10,924 bases of DNA, taken from contig JAISCO010000372.1 of assembly GCA_031265535.1 (NCBI GenBank), forward strand, positions 1-10,924, in the 5' to 3' direction. Shown piece by piece: positions 6,353 to 10,924 of the stretch (within the stretch, counting starts at the first letter, position 1; every line of letters starts with the position of its first letter). The notes below the pieces were generated by a model that ran no database searches, was not told where the DNA came from, and saw nothing but the letters and a program-made list of their open reading frames with translations. This stretch comes from Spirochaetaceae bacterium (GTDB taxonomy: Bacteria; Spirochaetota; Spirochaetia; Treponematales; Breznakiellaceae). Made by a program: the position numbers and the translations under genes.

Positions 6353-6577
6353 TTAAATGAGCATCCCTGCCGCAGAGGCGCAAACAAGGAAAGCGGCGCA
6401 AATTTGCGGCGGGGTATTAAACCCGACTTTGCGAATAAGCACCATGCTTACAAGTCTTTTAGCAAGCGTCTCCGTCATAAACATTTGAAGAAACTGGATA
6501 ATGGCTTTTGTGATACTGTTGGAGGCTTAAACCGGCTTTTCACCCTCTTTATGTGTGGCAATACATTTTCTATTCAT
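6353..6577 (-). pseudogene. Small reading frame broken by an in-frame stop
   Basis: An ATG at 6577 has an excellent ribosome site (AGGAGGGG, 6593-6586, 8 bases away) and two promoter-like sequences upstream. The frame reads MNRKCIATHKEGEKPV and then meets TAA at 6529-6527. The same frame continues open for another 57 codons, including SITKAIIQFLQMFMTETLAK and RLVSMVLIRKVGFNT, to a TAA at 6355-6353. The continuing frame has a protein-like composition, and its last third runs into a palindrome-rich repeat (CGCAAATTTGCG at 6397-6408). The best reading is the start of a once longer gene, perhaps a DNA-binding or transposon-related protein, truncated by a repeat and then stopped. I do not recognise the family with confidence. 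The alternative is a genuine 16-residue peptide. Confidence 0.45.
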
Positions 6578-6609
6578 AGAGCAATCCCCTCCTATAGCCT
6601 GATTATTCT

Positions 6610-6638
6610 ATTATATCACGTTATTTTGTTTTGAGCAA
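6610..6638 (-). promoter_or_regulatory. Promoter candidate, proximal
   Basis: On the minus strand TTGCTC (6638-6633) is followed after 17 bases by a perfect TATAAT (6615-6610). It lies about 33 bases before the ATG at 6577, the right place to drive the broken frame. Confidence 0.45.
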
Positions 6639-6653
6639 ATATTTTCGCTTGTT

Positions 6654-6683
6654 AGTATAAATTTGATTCAAAATTATTGTCAA
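6654..6683 (-). promoter_or_regulatory. Promoter candidate, distal
   Basis: On the minus strand a perfect TTGACA (6683-6678) is followed after 18 bases by TATACT (6659-6654, five of six). It lies just beyond the methyltransferase stop codon and points the same way as the proximal candidate, about 39 bases upstream of it. The segment is AT-rich, which raises the chance of false matches. Confidence 0.4.
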
Positions 6684-6695
6684 GCGTGTCATTAT

Positions 6696-8222
6696 CTATA
6701 ATTCAAATAATTCCGGCTGTTTATTTTTTATAATATTTTTCTCTCGATTCTCATAATATAATACATTAAATATATCATTTAACTCATTCTCAATATAAGA
6801 TGTATCATCATCCAAGTTTTTTGCCGCTAGAATCGTTTCTACTAATCCATTAATATGTAAGATCGTATTAGTGTCTGGTATAATGATTGGTAGTTTTTTT
6901 ATATAATTAGCCGAATTATTTGCACTTGGATTTATCAATCTAAGTAATTTTGTACAAATTGATGTATTAAAAAAACCTAATAAAAATAATATATAGTCAT
7001 TATTTTTTGAAAAAACACCAACAATTGATTGATCAAAGATTCTATAATTGATCAAAGATGCGGTTACAGTATTTGATGATACCATTGGAACGGCTATGCC
7101 TTGTTTAAAATAATATTGCGAATTTTGAAAACGTGATTTTTTGTTAGTTTTATAAAAAGCTACCGCACCTCGACTCCAATTAATAAACCACCTATCTTTC
7201 TTTAAAAACCGAGTATTACCTCCTTTTATCATTGGAATAAACAAGTTGGCATCAAATCCATTCAGATCTGGTTTTGTAGTTTTTGCTATTTCAGCAGTGT
7301 TTATTATTTCATAGTTTTTACTATTTTTTATAGTGTGATTACTGACCTTAATGTATTTTTTATCATCGCCTGTATAAATACCAGTAACACAATTTGCTAT
7401 ATCCCCGATATATACTGAGCTATGTTTTAATAAATTATTTAAGTAGTTATCATCAGAATAAATAAAAGCATAGCTTGTGTTATTTAATATTTCTTTTTGG
7501 TCAATTATAGTTGATTTTGTATTATCCTGATTTAATAAATTCATTGACTCTTTGAAATTACTAATTATTCTTATCTTATTATTAAATATTTCAATATTAT
7601 TTGAAGTCTTAACCAGGGTTATAATTGATAATTTTGAATAACCAAAATTTACACCAGGAAAAAATGATGCTGGAAATATAGATATTTCCTCCACCTTTGT
7701 ATGCTGTAAAATGTATTTGCGAAGAAATGTATGCATATGAAGATTTAAATAGGTATCTGGTGTAATAAATACTAATCTACCCTTTTCTTTTAGTAAAGAG
7801 ATTGATAGATATAAGAATGTAGAATATGTTTCTTTGATATACAAATTTGGATATATATGTTTTAATTGCTCCCTTTTTTCATAATCCTGCCAGGCTCCAT
7901 AAGGCGGGTTTGCAATGATAAAGTCATATCTGCCATCATAGTGGCCATTAATAAAATCTTCGTGTAAAAGAGTATCTTCGTTTTTTATGACTACATTCTT
8001 ATTATTGTCATATTTATATATTAATTTTGCTGCTTCATGAGGATCAAGTTCAAATGCATCTATTGTTATATCTTGTTCTTTATTCAATAAAGCTTCAATA
8101 AACACGCCATCACCAGCACATGGCTCCAGTACAAGAGAATGAGGAGTTACTGAAAGTTTATTAATCATATATTTAGTGATTTCATCAGATTTTGTATAAT
8201 ATTGTTGATATACAGACGCCAT
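6696..8222 (-). CDS. N6-adenine DNA methyltransferase, TaqI/Eco57I-like
   Basis: The enzyme would transfer a methyl group from S-adenosylmethionine to the N6 of adenine in a specific DNA site. It has 508 residues from the ATG at 8222. AdoMet-binding motif I is LEPCAGDGVF (32-41); an acidic motif II follows at FELDP (57-61), and the catalytic motif IV is NPPYG (105-109). This motif order, with the target-recognition part last (about 266-508), is that of the gamma class. The C-terminal stretch with LLGFFNT (414-420), NPSANNSANYIKKLPIIIP (431-449) is typical of TaqI/Eco57I-type specificity domains. At this length it lacks an N-terminal nuclease, and no restriction gene is adjacent, so it may be solitary. 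Base composition is strikingly low in GC (8 of 60 bases at 6721-6780, against 36 of 60 at 4201-4260 in gguA), a sign of transfer. A GTG at 8234 is an alternative start; neither has a clear ribosome site. Confidence 0.9.
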   Translation of the reverse strand: MASVYQQYYTKSDEITKYMINKLSVTPHSLVLEPCAGDGVFIEALLNKEQDITIDAFELDPHEAAKLIYKYDNNKNVVIKNEDTLLHEDFINGHYDGRYDFIIANPPYGAWQDYEKREQLKHIYPNLYIKETYSTFLYLSISLLKEKGRLVFITPDTYLNLHMHTFLRKYILQHTKVEEISIFPASFFPGVNFGYSKLSIITLVKTSNNIEIFNNKIRIISNFKESMNLLNQDNTKSTIIDQKEILNNTSYAFIYSDDNYLNNLLKHSSVYIGDIANCVTGIYTGDDKKYIKVSNHTIKNSKNYEIINTAEIAKTTKPDLNGFDANLFIPMIKGGNTRFLKKDRWFINWSRGAVAFYKTNKKSRFQNSQYYFKQGIAVPMVSSNTVTASLINYRIFDQSIVGVFSKNNDYILFLLGFFNTSICTKLLRLINPSANNSANYIKKLPIIIPDTNTILHINGLVETILAAKNLDDDTSYIENELNDIFNVLYYENREKNIIKNKQPELFEL

Positions 8223-8227
8223 TTTTG

Positions 8228-8308
8228 TTACCACGCTAAATATTTAAGCAATCCATTGTGTTCAAATTGTTTCTTTTTAAATATTGTATCATCAATAACT
8301 AAATCCAT
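8228..8308 (-). CDS. 26-residue upstream frame coupled to methyltransferase
   Basis: An ATG at 8308 opens a 26-codon frame (MDLVIDDTIFKKKQF then EHNGLLKYLAW) ending in TAA at 8230-8228, six bases before the methyltransferase ATG and overlapping the alternative GTG start. A near-consensus promoter places +1 at or next to this ATG, and there is no ribosome site. It could be a leader peptide that feeds ribosomes to the methyltransferase by re-initiation, or the remains of an upstream gene such as a restriction subunit. I recognise no family. Composition matches the AT-rich island. Confidence 0.4.
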   Translation of the reverse strand: MDLVIDDTIFKKKQFEHNGLLKYLAW

Positions 8309-8315
8309 GTTGTTG

Positions 8316-8344
8316 ACTATAGCATAATACAATTTTTATGGCAA
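8316..8344 (-). promoter_or_regulatory. Methyltransferase promoter (near-consensus)
   Basis: On the minus strand TTGCCA (8344-8339, five of six) is followed after exactly 17 bases by TATAGT (8321-8316, five of six). Transcription would begin around 8310-8308. It lies at the edge of the AT-rich segment, so the imported piece appears to carry its own promoter. Confidence 0.6.
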
Positions 8345-8353
8345 TAGGAGAAA

Positions 8354-8527
8354 TTATGTATAATAAATCATACGCCAGCGTATTTTTTTAGCAAATTCAA
8401 GCGTATGTCGTATAACTACGGTATACACAAACCCTTTCGTATATACCGGCTATTTTGCGGCGGTTCTCGTAACCGACGGTTGCGCTTTATGAACTCCTTC
8501 CGCGTTTTGTACGGCATCCATTCCCAT
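8354..8527 (-). pseudogene. Short reading frame interrupted by UAG
   Basis: From an ATG at 8527, with AAAGGG 5 bases upstream, the frame reads 25 codons (MGMDAVQNAEGVHKAQPS, then VTRTAAK) to TAG at 8452-8450. It then stays open for 31 more codons, including PVYTKGFVYTVVIRHTLEF and AKKIRWR, to TAA at 8356-8354. Composition before and after the stop looks alike, so a single nonsense change in a 57-codon frame is likely. The second half also contains inverted repeats (CGGTATA 8419-8425 with TATACCG 8442-8448), so it may be a structured RNA or repeat rather than protein. I do not recognise the product. Confidence 0.3.
8370..8407. repeat. Hairpin with T-run and third matching arm
   Basis: ATACGC-CA-GCGTAT (8370-8383) is followed on the plus strand by seven Ts (8383-8389), and a second GCGTATG occurs at 8401-8407, so CATACGC at 8369-8375 could pair with either arm. 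On the plus strand it resembles a weak terminator, but no plus-strand gene ends nearby. It marks the outer edge of the AT-rich methyltransferase segment. Confidence 0.35.
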
Positions 8528-8543
8528 AGCCGCCCTTTATATA

Positions 8544-8660
8544 TTATTCATATTGTTTTAATAGAATATACGAATATAAAGAATTGTCAAGGTGAACGAG
8601 CCTGAACACAGCGATTCCAGTTTCTGGAAAATCCTGGATTTGATATAGCTTTAACGGCAT
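8544..8660 (-). pseudogene. Short frame carrying the LKLYQIQDF module, copy 2
   Basis: An ATG at 8660 opens 38 codons (MPLKLYQIQDFPETGIAVFR then LVHLDNSLYSYILLKQYE) to TAA at 8546-8544. The first 15 codons match the repeat at 72-120 at both DNA and protein level, with differences such as ATC for ATT (both Ile) that fit past selection on this frame. No ribosome site is visible before the ATG, and the frame continues upstream without one, so this is more likely the C-terminal remnant of a longer protein than a complete gene. It ends 16 bases before the ATG of the next short frame. Family not recognised. Confidence 0.4.
8563..8590 (-). promoter_or_regulatory. Possible promoter for the short frame at 8527
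   Basis: On the minus strand a perfect TTGACA (8590-8585) is followed after 16 bases by TATTCT (8568-8563, four of six). It lies inside the LKLYQIQDF frame, so the match may simply reflect its codons (LDNS). Confidence 0.3.
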
Positions 8661-8679
8661 TTTTTTGATTTTGGGCGCA

Positions 8680-8848
8680 TTTTTTGCTTCGCAAAAAACC
8701 GGGCTTTGCGCTACAATTCCTCGTCCCGCATGCGGCGGTACTGCGGGATTTCCACTGCAATCCCTCGCGCGGAAGCATATCCGGCAAGCGTGGCAGCACC
8801 TTAGGTAGTCGAATGTGATACAGAAGCACAATCGCATAGCGCTTGTGC
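8680..8848. repeat. Cluster of three small hairpins, no clear gene
   Basis: The region 8661-8871 holds no gene I can support. It contains TTTTTTGC-TTC-GCAAAAAA (8680-8698), TCCCGCA (8724-8730) with TGCGGGA (8742-8748) and an internal palindrome CCGCATGCGG (8726-8735), and GCACAA (8826-8831) with TTGTGC (8843-8848) around an inner CGC-ATA-GCG. Open frames across this stretch are long only because GC-rich repeats lack stops. Confidence 0.45.
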
Positions 8849-8872
8849 GGACTAAAATTGTCTTTTGCGGTA

Positions 8873-8904
8873 AAAAATGGCCCGGCGTACAGCGCGGCCG
8901 GGCC
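8873..8904 (-). terminator. Rho-independent terminator of the lipoprotein unit
   Basis: Read on the minus strand, GGCCCGG (8904-8898), a 12-base loop, and CCGGGCC (8885-8879) are followed by A and six Ts (8878-8872). This is a GC-rich stem with a U-run, oriented to stop transcription coming from the lipoprotein gene, about 145 bases past its stop codon. Confidence 0.75.
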
Positions 8905-8933
8905 CGCGGTATGGAAAGTCTTTAGAAACCACC

Positions 8934-9035
8934 CCGCCGCCTTGACACAGGCTGCCTGCGTCAAGGCGGCGGAGCGCGGTCACTCAGGCGCTGCCTGAGC
9001 GACCGCGTGGCGCGGCGAATGTTATTCGCAGCGCC
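8934..9035. repeat. Three long hairpins in tandem after the lipoprotein gene
   Basis: Hairpin A: CCGCCGCCTTGAC (8934-8946) with GTCAAGGCGGCGG (8960-8972), inner CAGGC-T-GCCTG. Hairpin B: CGCGGTC-A-CTCAGGC (8975-8989) with GCCTGAG-C-GACCGCG (8993-9007), one mismatch, 3-base loop. Hairpin C: GGCGC-G-GCGAAT (9009-9020) with ATTCGC-A-GCGCC (9024-9035), one mismatch, 3-base loop. The spacers are only 1-2 bases. They start 12 bases past the lipoprotein stop and come before the terminator, so all would be in the 3' untranslated region of its mRNA. Confidence 0.75.
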
Positions 9036-9047
9036 GCTTGGGATTAG

Positions 9048-10829
9048 TTATTCAGCATCGTTGAACACTACCAAGCTGCCCGCGCTGGCTCCGCTGTTTG
9101 CAACTCCGCCGGTTTCACTTTGCGCTATACCGAAAGCTGCCTTGGTGCCGGCCTTTATGATGGGAAGCCCTACGTAGATGAAGTTTTTGTCCGCCCCAAA
9201 CGTGCCGTAGGAACCTGCCAGTATTTTATCACCAGTCGTTTGATTGGTACCCGCCGCGAGAGAACCTGCCGAATTGGTAACGATGTAGAGCTTGGCGGTA
9301 GAAAGCGTTCCCTGGACAAAATCTTCGGTAGCACCGGTGGTGATGCTGCCACCGCCGGTAAGTGTGAGCGTTTTGTCCGCCAAGGGAGCTTCCTGTGTGC
9401 CTATCGAGATTGAGCCGCTAGTCTTTATGTCAAGGTTAAAGCCGTTGATTGTCGCGTTGTCCTTAAAATTAAGGAGCAGTTTCTCGCCGCCGAATACAAT
9501 GGTGGGGGTATAGTTATCTTGACCCGTGAAGTCAGTCGTGATGCCGCTCGCTCCGAGCGTAACCGTCGTGCCCGCAACGGTGGCATTGTTAAGCAGGCTG
9601 CCCGCGTTCACCAACTCGTACTTATCGGTTATAAGTTCGCCGGTACTGACAAGCTTGAAGCCGCCGTTAGCGCCCAGCACGATGCTGGCGTTTCCCGTCA
9701 GTGTCAACGGCTTGCTTACCGTGAGCGTGCCGCCCTCTGCCGCCGAGCCGATGTTAAGAGCGCCCTGCAATACGGCGGTGGTACCCTCCAGGCCACCGGT
9801 AACGATGGCGGCGCCGTTACCAAAAGTTAACCTGTTGACTGTGGAGTCGGGGTAGGCGTTCACTTTGCCATTGAAGGTTACATTGTCGGCAATAATGGTG
9901 CCGGCGACATCACTGGCAAATGTAACGGGGCCCTTGGCCGAAAATGTCCCGATTTCCACCGCATTGGTAGTGAAAAAGCTCGGTTTTTCGGTCGATGTAA
10001 GGTGTACGATATTGAAAATACCGCCCACGGACTCTATGTTCGCGGCGGTAAGCGTGCCGGCGACTTTCGGACTTGCCCCTGCCGCCGCCGAGCCGACATT
10101 GTCGGTCAGCTTGCCTATGACCGTGACGGTACCGGCGCCGCCTATTGTGCCGGCGTTGCCGCTCAGTGTCAGATTACCGGTAACAACGAGGCCAATTCCA
10201 TCGCCGTTATAGGCGAAGCCGTTGCTAACCGATAAATTGCCCAGGATAAAGCCGGGCATGTTAAGCGCCCCCATGTTTCCGTCATCGGATTCAAGAAGCT
10301 CCGCTCTTAGTGCGAAGTGCGTGGCGCCGGCTTCTATCGTGCCGCCCGCCGCTACAGCCGAACCTCCGGCCAAGAAGCTTCCGCCGTAAACAATGATGGG
10401 CCTGTCCTTGGTAGCGGTGTCAGAGAGGGTACCGACATTAGTGTTGATATAATCCTTGCCGGCGATGATGTAAGACTGCGCAAGCGCAACAGGCGATGTG
10501 TTGTCCGCATCCCATTTTAGGGCGCCATCAACCACCAGATAGCCTTCCGAGCTGTCGGTCAGGGCGTACCCTTTCAAATCCAGCGTCTTGCCGCTGGGGA
10601 TGATAAGCATCTTATCGTCACTGGACGAAAACGCCGTATCCTTCGTCAGATAGACGATGGACGCCCCCGCGTTAAAGGCCGCGTTGATGTCCGCGATTGG
10701 ACCCGCGTAGCCGCTCGCCGGCCCTGGAACGGGATACGAGCTGCCGTCGTCGCTGTCTGACGAACATCCTGCGAACGCCAGCCCTATTGCCAGCGCCGCA
10801 ATCAGAAAAAGAAAAGACTTGTTTTTCAT
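9048..10829 (-). CDS. Large surface lipoprotein, probable beta-solenoid
   Basis: A 593-residue protein. Residues 1-21 are a lipoprotein signal peptide ending in the lipobox LAFAGC, so C22 should carry the lipid; an acidic, serine-rich tether (SSDSDDGSS) follows. The rest is rich in G, A, T, S, V, I and N with short alternating strands and recurring phrases such as LTLSGNAG, LTLTGNAS, GTLTAANI, ADNVTFNGK, LTLTGGGSITTG, a pattern of right-handed beta-helix (pectate-lyase or adhesin-like) proteins. The N-terminal stretch IVYLTKDTAF...LIIPSGKTLDLKGYAL resembles the cap of such solenoids. No catalytic motif is apparent. It would be anchored in the outer membrane or periplasm; binding or adhesion is a guess. 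The start has AAGGAGGA (10840-10833) 3 bases before the ATG, a strong but close ribosome site. GC-rich, like the rest of the chromosome here. It is transcribed alone within the window. Confidence 0.88.
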   Translation of the reverse strand: MKNKSFLFLIAALAIGLAFAGCSSDSDDGSSYPVPGPASGYAGPIADINAAFNAGASIVYLTKDTAFSSSDDKMLIIPSGKTLDLKGYALTDSSEGYLVVDGALKWDADNTSPVALAQSYIIAGKDYINTNVGTLSDTATKDRPIIVYGGSFLAGGSAVAAGGTIEAGATHFALRAELLESDDGNMGALNMPGFILGNLSVSNGFAYNGDGIGLVVTGNLTLSGNAGTIGGAGTVTVIGKLTDNVGSAAAGASPKVAGTLTAANIESVGGIFNIVHLTSTEKPSFFTTNAVEIGTFSAKGPVTFASDVAGTIIADNVTFNGKVNAYPDSTVNRLTFGNGAAIVTGGLEGTTAVLQGALNIGSAAEGGTLTVSKPLTLTGNASIVLGANGGFKLVSTGELITDKYELVNAGSLLNNATVAGTTVTLGASGITTDFTGQDNYTPTIVFGGEKLLLNFKDNATINGFNLDIKTSGSISIGTQEAPLADKTLTLTGGGSITTGATEDFVQGTLSTAKLYIVTNSAGSLAAGTNQTTGDKILAGSYGTFGADKNFIYVGLPIIKAGTKAAFGIAQSETGGVANSGASAGSLVVFNDAE

Positions 10830-10924
10830 AAGTCCTCCTTAAAAAAGTTCGTCCGGGCCAGGCCCGAACGCCCGCGGTTTCCCGCGGATATCTTAACAAA
10901 GAGGACGCGTGACGCATGTTTCAT
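10826..10924 (-). CDS. Short frame overlapping the lipoprotein start (partial?)
   Basis: From an ATG at the very edge of the window (10924-10922) a 32-codon frame (MKHASRVLFVKISAGNRG, then RSGLARTNFFKEDL) runs to a TGA whose first two bases are the TG of the lipoprotein ATG (ATGA overlap). Whether this is a leader peptide, the end of a longer gene outside the window, or chance cannot be decided here. The frame crosses a terminator-like hairpin, which argues against an ordinary upstream gene but fits a leader. Confidence 0.3.
   Translation of the reverse strand: MKHASRVLFVKISAGNRGRSGLARTNFFKEDL
10841..10886 (-). promoter_or_regulatory. Terminator-like hairpin in front of the lipoprotein gene
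   Basis: Read on the minus strand, GTTC-GGGCC-T-GGCCC-GGAC-GAAC (10869-10847) forms an imperfect GC-rich hairpin followed at once by six Ts (10846-10841) and then the ribosome site. Just upstream, two CCGCGG copies (10872-10877 and 10882-10887) can pair around a short loop. It is either the terminator of a gene beyond the window or an attenuator in the lipoprotein leader. Confidence 0.55.

Noticed and set aside
8587..8964. 125-codon minus-strand frame with a Cys/Lys/Arg-rich product
   Set aside because: It passes through a terminator and several hairpins and has no ribosome site; it is probably open by chance in repeat DNA, although a multi-copy repeat ORF cannot be excluded without a genome search.
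9120..10520. Multiple plus-strand frames opposite the lipoprotein gene
   Set aside because: GC-rich antisense shadows without ribosome sites. The minus-strand frame has a lipobox and an AAGGAGGA site.

Overview
The window looks like chromosomal DNA of a spirochaete, most likely a gut treponeme of the Treponema primitia / T. azotonutricium type. This rests on gene content, the AAGGAGG-type ribosome sites, the lipoprotein style and the many palindromic repeats between genes. It is an inference from reading, not a database match.

Layout. (1) 187-861 (+): a small membrane-anchored protein made mostly of 11-residue coiled-coil repeats. (2) 1143-2015 (-): an AraC-family regulator, divergent from the sugar operon. 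(3) 2202-6246 (+): a complete three-gene multiple-monosaccharide ABC importer: periplasmic binding protein ChvE, double ATPase GguA (MmsA), permease GguB (MmsB). The 195-base gap between chvE and gguA is filled by nested stem-loops, as expected where the binding protein is made in excess. (4) 6247-6695: palindromic repeats, then a broken minus-strand reading frame behind good promoter sequences. (5) 6696-8344 (-): a very AT-rich, probably imported segment holding an N6-adenine DNA methyltransferase, a 26-codon upstream frame and their own promoter; no restriction enzyme is visible. (6) 8354-9047: small broken reading frames, repeats, a rho-independent terminator and three back-to-back long hairpins. 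(7) 9048-10829 (-): a 593-residue surface lipoprotein, probably a beta-solenoid, preceded by a terminator-like hairpin and an overlapping short frame that runs off the window.

How it works together. The AraC protein is the obvious candidate activator of the divergent chvE-gguA-gguB operon, which imports monosaccharides (the ChvE/Ggu family handles sugars such as glucose, galactose, xylose and arabinose). The methyltransferase and the lipoprotein are separate units.

Two themes cut across the window. Several genes (araC, chvE, gguB, the lipoprotein) are followed within about 25 bases of the stop by long hairpins, some sharing an exact 15-base palindromic core. Two transcription units (araC and the methyltransferase unit) have near-consensus promoters placing +1 at or next to the ATG with no ribosome site, suggesting leaderless messages. 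I found no rRNA, tRNA, CRISPR array or intact insertion sequence.
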